NCBI RefSeq assembly: GCF_014217805.1 | Contig: NZ_CP055156.1 | Location: 4,470,585 to 4,534,584, forward strand | Source of the DNA: Adhaeribacter swui | GTDB lineage: Bacteria > Bacteroidota > Bacteroidia > Cytophagales > Hymenobacteraceae | Reading direction: 5' to 3' | DNA: 64,000 bases | Part shown: positions 1-9,390 of the stretch, one piece after another | Position numbering within the stretch: position 1 is the stretch's first letter | Layout: each line of letters starts with the position of its first letter | Translations under genes and position numbers: made by a program | The notes under the pieces: model-generated | What the model saw: only the letters and a program-made list of their open reading frames with translations | Database searches by the model: none | What the model was told of the DNA's origin: nothing

Positions 1-49
1 TGCGTTCTTGCGGAGTAGCTATTGGAGTATTTAATACCGTCGTTTCCAT
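1..49 (-). CDS. 5' end of an unidentified gene, cut by the window edge
   Basis: An ATG on the minus strand at 47-49 opens a frame (METTVLNTPIATPQER) that stays open to the window edge. It begins four bases after the stop codon of the TonB-dependent receptor on the same strand, the spacing expected for a following gene in an operon. Only 16 residues are visible and no family can be named. It could also be a chance short frame. Confidence 0.45.
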   Translation of the reverse strand, partial: METTVLNTPIATPQER

Positions 50-53
50 GTGC

Positions 54-2822
54 TTATTTTAAAAGGTCGTTGAAAATAATAGACACGTGGTAGATGGCCC
101 CAATCGCCGGAGAGCCGTAGGCCTGGTACACCCGATTATTAAATAAATTGCTGGCGCCTATTTTTAAAGTGGAGTTAGCCTTCGGTAACTTTTTGCTGAT
201 CTGGGCATCTACCAACGAATAGGCATCAATGCGGCCGGGGCGGTTGCCATTAAAAGTGCCGTACCAGTCGAAAGCACTTTGCCAATGCCAGGCCAGGTTA
301 AAACCAAAATCTTTAAAAACGTTGGGGTTGCCTAAAGTTAAATTGGTGCTGTACTCCGGCGTATTGAAAGCCGCAATGTTGTTGCGGTTCGCATTTTTTA
401 AATTAAAATCGGCCCAGGTAATATTACCACCCACATTGTAGCTTTTGTTGAGCAGATAAGTCAATGATAAACCGGCACCCTGCGCTGATACTTTATCCGG
501 AGCATTGGTATACAACTGAAACGCGTGCACCTTGCCGTTCAGAATATCGGTAGCCGCGTCGAAATTTATTTTACCACTCGCATCGTACACGTTATTTTGA
601 GGCTGAATCACGACCGTATTTAAAAGAAAATCGGTGTAGGAACTGTAGTAGTAATTCACATCCACCAGTAATTTACTAGCTAAGTAACTTTTGTAACCCA
701 CCTCAAACGCTTTTTGCTGTTCCGGTTTGATGTAAGCGACGTCCGATTTTTGCAATAAATTTAAATTTTCGGAAACTGCTTGCGGGAAAGGTTTGCCACC
801 GCCCAGGGCTGCCCCGAAAGCGCCCCCGAATGCCCCCACCGAAGCAGCCGTGAAGGAATTTTCGTACACGTTTAAGCCCCGGCTGTTCTTAGGTGCTCCT
901 CCCAAAATAGTAATAGGCCCTACATTTAATTTAATAAATTGATCTACAGGAGTTGGATTGCGGAAACCAGTTTGGTACGATGCCCGGAAGTAATGCATCT
1001 TATTGATCGCATAAACGCCGGAAAAGCGGGGCGTAAAGTTGCCCTTAAAGTTTTCGTTTTTGTCGTAGCGCAGCGAGGCGGTTAATTTTAATTTATCTTG
1101 GAACAGTTTTTTAGAAGCCTGCACAAAGCTTCCGTATTCTTTAATGGTAATTTTCTGATCTTTATCGTCGAACAAGCTGCCGTTGGTAAACATATCGTAG
1201 TACCGGAAACTACCCCCGGCCAGCAACTCTACCACTTTAGTAAACTTGGTAAAATCGTATTGTCCTTCGGAATGGTAGAACTTACTGTTACTAAACACGC
1301 CAGCCCCGCTTAAACCGTAATTATGAATAGAAGCATCTTTGGCCTGATTAAAAGCCGCTGTACCGGGTAAAAACCGGCCTTGATCAGCAAAAGCGCGGGC
1401 CGCCGGGTGGTTATTGGCCGTTACGCCAGTAGCGCTGCCGTTGAATGCATAGGCGTAACGCGTAAACCATGTGTCGTCGGCTTGGTTGGGCGCTACGGTT
1501 TGCCCATCCAGGTTTTGCACCCAATCGCGGTTAATAAACTGCGCCAGCGAGCGGGTGTTGTACGAATCGTGGGAGTTTTCGGATACGGCGTAGCTGCGCA
1601 GGAAAAAATTGCTGCCTTTTAACTCGGCCCGGTGCGTTTGCAGCACAAAATTATTTAAATCAAAACGGCTGCTGCCGGTATAACTGGCGGTGCCGCGGCC
1701 AAAATTATATTGATAAATGGCTTCCAGGTTATTCGAAATCCGGTAATGTAACGCACCATTTAGTTTCAGGCTGTACACATTATAATTCATCAAATCTTTT
1801 TCTTCGTAACCTGTGCGCGATACCAGACCAATACCCGGTAAAGTGCGGGATACTTCGTCGCCGTAAATATTTAAAGCATCCCGGCCTGGGTTGTTTGGTC
1901 CGCGTTGCGCCGGAGCGGTTTGGGCACTCACATCGGTAAAATTAGTGGCGTACCAATCTACCCCAGATAAATAAGAAGCGTTGAGTTTAAAGGCGAACCG
2001 GTTGTTAAAAGCTTTGGCGTAGCGGGCGGCAAAATCGTACAAACCTTTGGGCTGTACTTCGTTTTCGCCGATGTGGTTGAGACCAGCTTTGGCTTGTACC
2101 GTTAAACCTTGGTAGGTAAACGGATCTTTGGTGCGCATCGACAGCAGTCCATTAAATGCCACTGGGCCGTACAAAGCCGAAGCTGCACCCGGTATAATTT
2201 CCACGCTTTCCACGTCAATGTCAGAAGCGCCAAACTGGTTGCCCACCGAAAAGTTTAAACCGGGCGTTTGGTTATCTACGCCGTCTACTAACTGCAAGAA
2301 CCGGGAATTGCCGGTACTGTTAAAGCCGCGGGTATTTACCTGTTTGTACGTGATGCTGCTGGTTACCGCTTCCACGCCTTTTAAATTTTGCAGGCCGTCG
2401 TAGAAAGTAAAAGAAGGATTTTCTTGAATGGCCTGGGTAGTCATTTTCTCGATGCTCACCGGCGATTCCAGAATGCCTTCATTCACGCGGCGAGCCGCAA
2501 AAACCATTTCGTTGAGCTGTACCGACTGGGGCTGCAAAGCAATATTTATTTCCTGACCAGAAGAGGTGACTGCCACTTCCTGCCGCTCAAAACCCACCGA
2601 TGTAATGACTAAGTTGAATGGCAATTTTACTTTTGGTACCGAAAGGTTAAAGGCACCCTCCCGGTTGGTGATGGTACCAATTAAATTATCTTTTACCGAA
2701 ATACTCACGCCCCGCAGCGGTTCTTTGGTAGCAGCATCGGTAATGGTGCCGGATAGTTGGGTATCTTGCGCGAATAAAGTAAAAGTGAAAAAGGTTAGAT
2801 AAAGGAGTAGGATTGTTTTCAT
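54..2822 (-). CDS. TonB-dependent outer membrane receptor
   Basis: Outer membrane active transporter, 922 residues. A signal peptide ends near residue 19 (LFAQ). Residues about 22-105 form a carboxypeptidase-regulatory-like domain (GTITDAATKEPLRGVSISV), the usual N-terminal extension of Bacteroidota receptors. A plug domain follows at about 115-230 (LQNLKGVEAV, NTRGFNSTGNSRFLQLVDG, ESVEIIPGAASALYGP), then a beta-barrel to the C terminus. It is about the usual length and appears complete. The overall form is that of siderophore or metal-type receptors rather than SusC, and no SusD partner is adjacent. It starts 22 bases after the stop of the AhpD-like gene and is followed four bases later by another start codon, so at least three genes probably share a transcript. 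The substrate cannot be read from sequence. Confidence 0.93.
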   Translation of the reverse strand: MKTILLLYLTFFTFTLFAQDTQLSGTITDAATKEPLRGVSISVKDNLIGTITNREGAFNLSVPKVKLPFNLVITSVGFERQEVAVTSSGQEINIALQPQSVQLNEMVFAARRVNEGILESPVSIEKMTTQAIQENPSFTFYDGLQNLKGVEAVTSSITYKQVNTRGFNSTGNSRFLQLVDGVDNQTPGLNFSVGNQFGASDIDVESVEIIPGAASALYGPVAFNGLLSMRTKDPFTYQGLTVQAKAGLNHIGENEVQPKGLYDFAARYAKAFNNRFAFKLNASYLSGVDWYATNFTDVSAQTAPAQRGPNNPGRDALNIYGDEVSRTLPGIGLVSRTGYEEKDLMNYNVYSLKLNGALHYRISNNLEAIYQYNFGRGTASYTGSSRFDLNNFVLQTHRAELKGSNFFLRSYAVSENSHDSYNTRSLAQFINRDWVQNLDGQTVAPNQADDTWFTRYAYAFNGSATGVTANNHPAARAFADQGRFLPGTAAFNQAKDASIHNYGLSGAGVFSNSKFYHSEGQYDFTKFTKVVELLAGGSFRYYDMFTNGSLFDDKDQKITIKEYGSFVQASKKLFQDKLKLTASLRYDKNENFKGNFTPRFSGVYAINKMHYFRASYQTGFRNPTPVDQFIKLNVGPITILGGAPKNSRGLNVYENSFTAASVGAFGGAFGAALGGGKPFPQAVSENLNLLQKSDVAYIKPEQQKAFEVGYKSYLASKLLVDVNYYYSSYTDFLLNTVVIQPQNNVYDASGKINFDAATDILNGKVHAFQLYTNAPDKVSAQGAGLSLTYLLNKSYNVGGNITWADFNLKNANRNNIAAFNTPEYSTNLTLGNPNVFKDFGFNLAWHWQSAFDWYGTFNGNRPGRIDAYSLVDAQISKKLPKANSTLKIGASNLFNNRVYQAYGSPAIGAIYHVSIIFNDLLK

Positions 2823-2844
2823 TTTAAATGTTTTTTAAAATTCT

Positions 2845-3405
2845 TTATTTTTTGAGGTGATCATAACCTTGGGGCAAGCGGGTATAACCGTGGACCACGA
2901 GGCGTTGGGCGAGCTGGTCATAGAAGGCTGGTTCCGCTGGCAAAGCAGTAGCCAGACCATCGACATAGCGGTTGTAGAGGCAAAACAAGGCAGCGATCAA
3001 CACGGTATCGTGAATTTCCAGATCGGTAGCTCCGGCGGCTTTAGCCTGGGCAATAATTTCGGGTGTTACTAATTGGCCGCTTTGGCGCACTAAATCCGCA
3101 ATGGTGAGCAGCACCTTCATTTTAAAACTCAGTGGCGCGGTAGCTACATCTTTTTTTACTTGTTGGGTCAGGTGCGGATCGCCGTGCAGCAAATCAGCGG
3201 CAGCGGTGTGGGCGGTGGTGCAAAACGTACATTCGTTACCCGACGATACTACTGTAGCAATGAGTTCGCGCTCGGCTTCGGTGAGCGTAGAAGGGCCACG
3301 GAGTAACAATTGAGTTAAATGGCGGATAGGTTCGGCGGAGTCTTGCCGGTATTCGAGCAAGCCGGTAATACCCGGCAAGTGCGCTTCCAGAGGAATATAA
3401 GACAT
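2845..3405 (-). CDS. Carboxymuconolactone decarboxylase / AhpD-like protein
   Basis: A 186-residue AhpD-fold protein, probably a peroxidase-related thiol enzyme. The family core with its redox cysteine pair is visible in the motif ECTFCTTAHTAAA (CxxC followed by His). Helices before and after it (LRGPSTLTEAERELIATVVS; DLEIHDTVLIAALFCLYNR) match the family. The ATG at 3403-3405 gives MSYIPLEAHL and is preferred over an in-frame TTG nine bases upstream. The gene lies 22 bases ahead of the TonB receptor, so the two are probably co-transcribed. In this family the true substrate is seldom known, and oxidative-stress defence is only an inference here. Confidence 0.85.
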   Translation of the reverse strand: MSYIPLEAHLPGITGLLEYRQDSAEPIRHLTQLLLRGPSTLTEAERELIATVVSSGNECTFCTTAHTAAADLLHGDPHLTQQVKKDVATAPLSFKMKVLLTIADLVRQSGQLVTPEIIAQAKAAGATDLEIHDTVLIAALFCLYNRYVDGLATALPAEPAFYDQLAQRLVVHGYTRLPQGYDHLKK

Positions 3406-3677
3406 GAAATACAATTAAAATAAATGATACAGATAGCAGCCCCCAAAACCGCTGCTATTTTTAACAGCGCAGTTTAGCGGCAAGCAAACAGAGGCGAATA
3501 AGCTGGCCAAAGCAAATTGTTATAAGCAGCAGACTATAATAGCCGCTGACAGCAACAATTAACAGCAACTAATACCAGAATAGCATTATGGCCTTACCCG
3601 GAATACAGGTAGGTAAAGCCAAATTCACCTTACTGGGTAAAATCCGGCAGGTTATTCGCGAAAGCAGAAAGAAAGAA

Positions 3678-4232
3678 TTAACCACGGTTTTCCGGCGGCT
3701 TGCCGGGAACCTCTAACGCTCCTGGAACGGGCGATGGAGAAAGATAGGAAATATAAGTACTGGCTGTTGCTAGAGGTGCAGCAAACTGATAATCTAGGGT
3801 TTTAAAGTCGTACTCGCTAAAAATACCACTTTTTTTAATAGTACTACCCGTTTGGTTTTTCTTGCTTTGGGGCAGATCGTTTACGTGTTTTGTATAAGCA
3901 TTGCGGGCTTTACTTAAACGCTGCGTTACCCGGTTAGGCAAACATTGCAGGTAAATGGTATCTCTTTCAATCTTGCGCTTTACGTAGGTATATAAAACGC
4001 CTTTTATTTCTACTTGCCCGTCTACCCGTTCGTAATCGGGCCGGTCGGCAATGTAGGGTACCGAAATCGGAATTTTAAATTGAATCAGCTCACTTTCCCG
4101 GTACTGGTTCAAATCCAGTTTTGTAATCAGGTTGGTATCTGTTTGGTAAATAAAATATTGAAAAACGAGGGAGTAGCCAGCTATGTTAAATAGATGAATC
4201 GCGAGTAGACCAATGGCAAAGAATCGTCTCAC
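3678..4232 (-). CDS. Hypothetical membrane-anchored or exported protein
   Basis: A 184-residue protein with a hydrophobic N terminus (about residues 4-28, FFAIGLLAIHLFNIAGYSLV) that is either an uncleaved anchor or a signal peptide. The rest is hydrophilic and basic, with a tail rich in Ser and Pro (YLSPSPVPGALEVPGKPPE). No enzymatic motif is visible. Similar small proteins with 'HLFNIAGYxLVFQYFIYQ'-type starts are, from memory, common and uncharacterised in Bacteroidota. It lies on the same strand upstream of the AhpD-like/TonB receptor pair, but a 263-base gap argues for separate transcription. No function is assigned. Confidence 0.75.
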   Translation of the reverse strand: MRRFFAIGLLAIHLFNIAGYSLVFQYFIYQTDTNLITKLDLNQYRESELIQFKIPISVPYIADRPDYERVDGQVEIKGVLYTYVKRKIERDTIYLQCLPNRVTQRLSKARNAYTKHVNDLPQSKKNQTGSTIKKSGIFSEYDFKTLDYQFAAPLATASTYISYLSPSPVPGALEVPGKPPENRG

Positions 4233-4648
4233 TAAAGCTGGCTGAATGGATGTAGGTGTATCTTGGCTAAATCTAATATTTTTTTATAATATTAAAATAT
4301 ATTTTATAGTTATTTTATTTTTAAAAAAGCTAAATCTTACCGTATAGGTATTTTAGGCTTTATAAAGGATAAATAAAGCCTGACTAAAGAGTATATCTAT
4401 TTTATTCAGGACTACTTAAGTACTTCTTAGAATAGATAGAATCATCCCTGTATAAAACCGTTTACTTAATTATTAAAGATTAATTTTGTAGAGCGAAACT
4501 CGCTTTATTAGCCTTAATCGTATATTAAAATAGGGATGAGTAGATGATGCATTGATTTTTACAAATTCCTGCCTTTCGGTAGATTTGGTTACATTTTTTT
4601 TGTGCTTTTAAGAAGCCACTCTTATTATAAAAGCACTACTAACACTCT
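4233..4648. other. AT-rich intergenic region, no gene seen
   Basis: About 416 bases between the small membrane protein and the broken acetyltransferase. The left part is strongly AT-rich and may hold the promoter of the minus-strand gene to its left. I see no ORF with family resemblance, RNA gene or clear hairpin terminator. Confidence 0.6.
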
Positions 4649-5223
4649 TTAATAATTATCTTTTTTAAAAAAATACAAAGTATAACCCAGATCAAGCGCG
4701 TAATATTGCTTAAAGCCAAGTTTAACATACCAAGGTAGATTTTCCTGGGTTGACGTTTCTAAGTAAACAGGCCGGTTAATAGAAAGACTATCTTGTATAA
4801 GTTCGGTTAAAAGTTGAGTGCCCAATCCTCGGCCCTGATAGTTTGGGTGCACTCCAATAAACCATAAGTAGGTAATTGGGTTGGTTGGGTGGAGTTTCTT
4901 AATCACAGCTTCGCGGCGCAGCGTTTTCTTTAAATTCAGAAGGCCCACACAAACAAAATTAGCTTAATATCCAACCAAATGGCTTTAAACGTAGTTTGTT
5001 TTTTATCCGGGTATAAAATTAAAGCACAGGCTTGCCGGTCGTTGGAGATAAAAACGCATCCAAATCGATAGCACATCTCAAAGGCATAATCCATTAAATA
5101 CCTAATTCTCTTTAATTGGTTTTTACCTGTTTTTACTATATAATGAACACTCTTATTCGCGGCAAAAGCAGCGGTAAGTATATCTACCACCAATTGCTTA
5201 TCGCGGTAATTTGCTTTTTCCAT
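4649..5223 (-). pseudogene. GNAT-family N-acetyltransferase, frameshifted
   Basis: Two overlapping minus-strand frames together make one GNAT acetyltransferase of about 190 residues. The first (4936-5223) carries the N-terminal half, MEKANYRDKQLVVDILTAAF to KLILFVWAF. The second (4649-4948) carries the acetyl-CoA binding motif IGVHPNYQGRGLGTQLL and the C-terminal strand region (YLETSTQENLPWYVKLGF). The break lies in a short GT repeat near 4940. Removing one GT unit on the coding strand joins the halves as F-V-G-L-L-N without loss of conserved sequence. This is either a recent two-base slippage mutation or a sequencing error. No regulator or partner gene adjoins it. Confidence 0.82.
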
Positions 5224-5361
5224 AGAAAAACGGCTAAGTAATAAATGTAAAATTTTAAAAATTTGCTTTTCAGGCCTAATCTAAAGCGTAAACCAGTAAA
5301 AGAAATGCAGTAGAAATAGTATTTTGCTGGAAGCAAAATAATTTTAAAAAGCGCCACGGCT

Positions 5362-7323
5362 ATGCAGCAAATTTCCACAATCCTTTTAAGTGCCTCGTTG
5401 GTTCGGCTGGTTGGTTTTTGCTTTTTATTATTCCCGTTCCTGGTTAAAGCCCAGGATGCCGTTCGTCCGGGGCAATTTACGGTAGAGCCGCCTACTTTAC
5501 TGAACTTAGGCTTTGATTGGTCCATCACCGGCGACGACAACCGGAATGCTACCGTACAAGTTGCCTATCGTCCGAAAGGAGCAAACAAGTGGATCGATGC
5601 GCAGCCCTTGCTTCGGCTAGGAGGGGAGCGGGTAATCCGGGAAACAGAATACCTGGATTATACGGTGCCCCATGCATTTGCCGGTAGCATTCTGGATCTG
5701 GAACCCGGTACCGCTTACGAATGCCGCTTCACCATGACCGACCCCGATGGCGTACTGGGCGAAGCGACGAAAGTAGTTACCGTACAAACCCGAACCGAGC
5801 CCCAGCGAGCGCCGCAAGGCCGGGTTTTGCACGTGTACCCGCCCGATTGGAAAGGGGCTAAACAAGAACCGGCCTTTACGGGATTAAAGGCAGCTTACTA
5901 CGGCTCCGGCTTAGGCGATTGGTCGGTGGTGAGTGAGCGCAAAGTGCAGCCCGGCGATATTATTCTGGTACACGCGGGTTTATACAAAGCCGACCGCCTG
6001 AATTACGTAGAACCTCACGGCATTCCGTTTGATGGCACATACGTTTTAACCGCCAAAGGCACTGCCGACAAGCCTATTGTAATTCGGGGAGCTGGCGATG
6101 GCGAAGCTATTTTTGATGGGGCCGGCGCCCACCGGTTATTCGATGTAACAGCAACAACGCACCATATTTTTGAAAATTTAGTAATCCGGGACACCGATGT
6201 AGCTTTTATGGCCGGGCAAAAAGAAGTATTGGGAGCTACCGACCTCACGGTGCGCCATTGCCGCATTACAGACGTAGGCATTGCCTTAACTACCGAATAT
6301 GCCGGGTCTAAAAACTTTTACATTGCCGATAATCTGATTTTGGGCCGCGACGACCGGCACCATTTAGTAGGCTGGGCCAACCCGGGACAATATGCGGCTA
6401 CTCCCCTTAAAAGTTATTTTGCTATAAAAGTATATGGGTCCGGCCATGTAATCTGTTTTAATGCGGTGGCTTACTTTCACGATGCCATTACGGTATCTAC
6501 TTACGGTACCCCGGATCCGGAGCAAAAAGCCGTAGCCATTGATATTTATAACAACGACATTCATGTAATGGTCGATGATTTTATCGAAGCCGATGGTGGG
6601 GTGCACAACATAAGGGTAATGCGGAACCGGGGGGTAAATGCCGCCCAATGTGGCTTGAGCGCCCAGCCAATATTTGGCGGACCGGCTTATTTTATCCGGA
6701 ATGTACTATACCATATTCCCACCGGCTGTGCGTTAAAATTCATGTCGAAACCAGCCGGTTTAATAGTTTACCATAACACGTTTATTTCGGAGAATGTAAA
6801 TCCGCAAACGTTTTCTAATGCCCACTTCCGGAACAATTTGTTTTTGGGCACCGATGCTCCCCAGCGGCCCATTGTTATTTTCCCGAATGCTACCGCTTAT
6901 TCTACTTCGGATTACAACGGTTACAGGCCTAACCGCAATAGCCCGGAGCAATACCGCTGGGTTTCGCCGGACAAAAATCAACTCCGCGATTATACCCGTA
7001 CCTTAAAAGATGCGCAATCTTTTCCGGATTTAAGCAGCCTCACCAAAAGTAGTGGCCTGGAAAAGCACGGCGTGGAGCTGGATTATACTATTTTTAAAAA
7101 TTTGCCGGCGCCGGATGCAACTAAACCTCACGCTATTTACCACGCCACCGATTTCTCGTTTCAGCTTAAAGCCAAAAGCAAGGCCATCGATGCCGGCGAA
7201 ATTTTACCTAATGTAAATAATAACTTTAAAGGCAAAGCCCCGGACTTAGGTGCCTTGGAAGCCGGTCAACCAGAAACCATCTACGGGCCCCGGGATTTGC
7301 AAAGCCGCCCGTTTTATCGTTGA
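5362..7323 (+). CDS. Secreted right-handed beta-helix repeat protein
   Basis: A 653-residue exported protein. The N terminus is a signal peptide (hydrophobic core GFCFLLFPFLVKA, cleavage near AQD, residue 31). Residues about 40-140 look like a fibronectin type III-like domain (LEPGTAYECRFTMTDPDG). From about 150 the sequence matches parallel beta-helix proteins: VQPGDIILVHAGLYKADR, then TADKPIVIRGAGDGEAIFDG and successive short repeats (HHIFENLVIRDTD, DLTVRHCRITDVG, NFYIADNLILG). Such proteins are often polysaccharide lyases or carbohydrate-binding surface proteins, but no lyase catalytic set is identified. It is divergent from the broken acetyltransferase and lies 362 bases before the next plus-strand gene. 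Confidence 0.82.
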   Translation: MQQISTILLSASLVRLVGFCFLLFPFLVKAQDAVRPGQFTVEPPTLLNLGFDWSITGDDNRNATVQVAYRPKGANKWIDAQPLLRLGGERVIRETEYLDYTVPHAFAGSILDLEPGTAYECRFTMTDPDGVLGEATKVVTVQTRTEPQRAPQGRVLHVYPPDWKGAKQEPAFTGLKAAYYGSGLGDWSVVSERKVQPGDIILVHAGLYKADRLNYVEPHGIPFDGTYVLTAKGTADKPIVIRGAGDGEAIFDGAGAHRLFDVTATTHHIFENLVIRDTDVAFMAGQKEVLGATDLTVRHCRITDVGIALTTEYAGSKNFYIADNLILGRDDRHHLVGWANPGQYAATPLKSYFAIKVYGSGHVICFNAVAYFHDAITVSTYGTPDPEQKAVAIDIYNNDIHVMVDDFIEADGGVHNIRVMRNRGVNAAQCGLSAQPIFGGPAYFIRNVLYHIPTGCALKFMSKPAGLIVYHNTFISENVNPQTFSNAHFRNNLFLGTDAPQRPIVIFPNATAYSTSDYNGYRPNRNSPEQYRWVSPDKNQLRDYTRTLKDAQSFPDLSSLTKSSGLEKHGVELDYTIFKNLPAPDATKPHAIYHATDFSFQLKAKSKAIDAGEILPNVNNNFKGKAPDLGALEAGQPETIYGPRDLQSRPFYR

Positions 7324-7685
7324 TATTGCTGATAAACCGGGCTGGTTAGCTTGTTTGATAATTTAAGCTAGCTTTAATCTGATGGCTAAATAATAAAGAA
7401 GAAATCTACTCTGTAACTGTTGGAAATTTTTACCTGCTTAGAATAAAATAGTAGCTGGTAGCCAAATTTTTAAAAATTTTATAATATTGTAAATCAATTA
7501 TTTATAAGTTGATGTTAATTATAACTTTAAAGGCAGACGTTAGTTAAAGGTAAGCCGGCTAATTCGCGGGAGTAGCCGGAAAAATAGAAACCGGAAAAAA
7601 TAATACGCTTTGTACTTCTTTCTGTTATTTTCTATCCATAAATTCAATTTTTTAAAAATTCACTTATCCCTACCTCAAATCAAAC
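7324..7685. other. Intergenic region, nothing recognised
   Basis: About 362 AT-rich bases. They contain one of the recurring AAATTTTTAAAAATTTT near-palindromes at about 7464-7480. No convincing hairpin terminator for the upstream gene is visible. The promoter of the Gfo/Idh/MocA gene is presumably here but cannot be placed. Confidence 0.5.
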
Positions 7686-9149
7686 ATGAAAGAAAAAGAA
7701 AAAACAACGACCGGCCGTCGCGATTTTCTTAAAACCAGTGCCCTGGCTGTAAGCAGCTTTTTTATTTTCCCCCGGCACGTACTCGGTAAAGGATTTATTC
7801 CGCCGAGCGATAAACTCAACATTGCGGGGGTAGGAGTATCGGGCAAAGGATTTTCGGACGTAAATAACGCGTACAACAACGGAGCCAATAACATTGTGGC
7901 TTTGTGCGATGTGGATTGGAACTTGGCCAAGGAACAATTTGAAAAACACCCGAAAGCCAAGCGCTACAAAGATTTCCGGCAGATGCTGGAAAAAGAAAGA
8001 AAAAATATTGATGCCATTACCGTTTCTACTGCCGACCATACCCACGCTTTGGTAGCTTTGGCGGCCATGCAGTTAGGCAAGCACGTTTACGTGCAAAAAC
8101 CCTTAACCCACAACATTTACGAAGCGCGCTTATTAACCGAAGCCGCCCGGAAGTATAAAGTGGTAACCCAAATGGGAAACCAGGGGGCCTCGAACCCGGC
8201 GCAGCAACAAATGATAAAATGGTTTAACGACGGTGTAATTGGCGATGTGCATACCGTACACGTTTGGACTAACCGTCCGGTGTGGCCGCAAGGCATTCCG
8301 GTACCGCAACCAGCCGGGTCGCCGCCCGATACCCTGGATTGGGATTTATGGTTAGGGCCAGCTACCAAGGTAGGTTATACGCCGGCTTACCATCCATTTA
8401 AATGGCGGGGCTGGTGGAATTTTGGTACGGGTGCGCTTGGCGACATGGGCTGCCACCTTATCGATCCGCCTTTCCGGGTGCTGGGCTTAGGTTATCCCAC
8501 CGAGGTAGAAGCCAGCGTGGGTTCGGTGTTCCTGAAAGACTGGACTCCCGAATATTTACCCGAAGGAGCGCCGCCGTCGTCGCATGTGCAATTAAAGTTT
8601 CCGGCTACTTCTAAAAATAAAACCCCCATTACCATGACCTGGTCCGATGGCGGTCTGCGCGCTTTCCGTCCGGAAGTAATTCCGGCCGATGCCGAACTAA
8701 GCGAACCAGATGGCAGCAACGGCGTATTTATGGTTGGTACCAAAGGCGTAATTAATTGCGGTACCTATGGCGTAAACCCCAAAGTTTTCCTGAACAACGG
8801 GCAAGTAATAAACAGCAACGGCGAAAGTTCCAATACAAATCCATCAGTACCGGAGTGGGGCCATAATTTAGCCTGGCAGGAAGCCTGCAAGGCCGGGTTC
8901 AACAGCGCCAAACACAAAGCTTTAACTTCTTCCTTCGACTACGCCGGTCCGCTTACCGAAACTGTATTGATGGGGAACCTGGCAATCCGGAGCTATAACC
9001 TGCGTACCCCAACCGCCGATGGCAAGGGCTTTAATTATCCGGGTCGCAAAAAACTGTTATGGGATGGCGCCAAAACCCGCATAACTAACTTCGAAGAAGC
9101 GAACCAGTTTGTAAAACGCGAGTACCAAAACGGCTGGAAACTGGCTTAA
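7686..9149 (+). CDS. Tat-exported Gfo/Idh/MocA family oxidoreductase
   Basis: An NAD(P)-dependent sugar or polyol oxidoreductase-like protein, 487 residues. A twin-arginine signal (TGRRDFLKTSALAVSSFFIF, residues about 9-28) indicates folded export to the periplasm. The Rossmann segment follows (KLNIAGVGVSGKGFSDVNNA), then the family signature in the form YVQKPLTHNIYEARLL, with Gln-Lys-Pro where most members have Glu-Lys-Pro. The C-terminal half holds the alpha/beta substrate domain (WWNFGTGALGDMGCHLIDPP). Many exported Bacteroidota members act on glycan-derived sugars, but the substrate is unknown here. The gene follows the beta-helix protein on the same strand and is closed by a terminator. 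Confidence 0.92.
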   Translation: MKEKEKTTTGRRDFLKTSALAVSSFFIFPRHVLGKGFIPPSDKLNIAGVGVSGKGFSDVNNAYNNGANNIVALCDVDWNLAKEQFEKHPKAKRYKDFRQMLEKERKNIDAITVSTADHTHALVALAAMQLGKHVYVQKPLTHNIYEARLLTEAARKYKVVTQMGNQGASNPAQQQMIKWFNDGVIGDVHTVHVWTNRPVWPQGIPVPQPAGSPPDTLDWDLWLGPATKVGYTPAYHPFKWRGWWNFGTGALGDMGCHLIDPPFRVLGLGYPTEVEASVGSVFLKDWTPEYLPEGAPPSSHVQLKFPATSKNKTPITMTWSDGGLRAFRPEVIPADAELSEPDGSNGVFMVGTKGVINCGTYGVNPKVFLNNGQVINSNGESSNTNPSVPEWGHNLAWQEACKAGFNSAKHKALTSSFDYAGPLTETVLMGNLAIRSYNLRTPTADGKGFNYPGRKKLLWDGAKTRITNFEEANQFVKREYQNGWKLA

Positions 9150-9173
9150 TCAGTTGTGATTTTTTAAATTTTT

Positions 9174-9227
9174 AACAAAGCGGTTAGTGTTAAACCCCGT
9201 GTAATAGCATTAACCGCTTTGTTTTTT
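9174..9227 (+). terminator. Rho-independent terminator after the Gfo/Idh/MocA gene
   Basis: Inverted arms of 13 bases at 9174-9186 (AACAAAGCGGTTA) and 9211-9223 (TAACCGCTTTGTT) enclose a 24-base loop and are followed by a T run at 9222-9227. The stem starts 25 bases after the stop codon of the gene ending at 9149. Confidence 0.8.
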
Positions 9228-9390
9228 ATTTCGTATCAGGTAAAAGCAAAGCAATAATTATCTCTAGCTACTTATAAGAAACCTGCTGTTTTTAGGTTAT
9301 TATGGTGTAGAATTGAAAATATTTTAAAAATTTCGGCTCGATTTCCAGAAATGTTAATCAAGTAAAAGGCCAACCCTTTAATACATTTCT

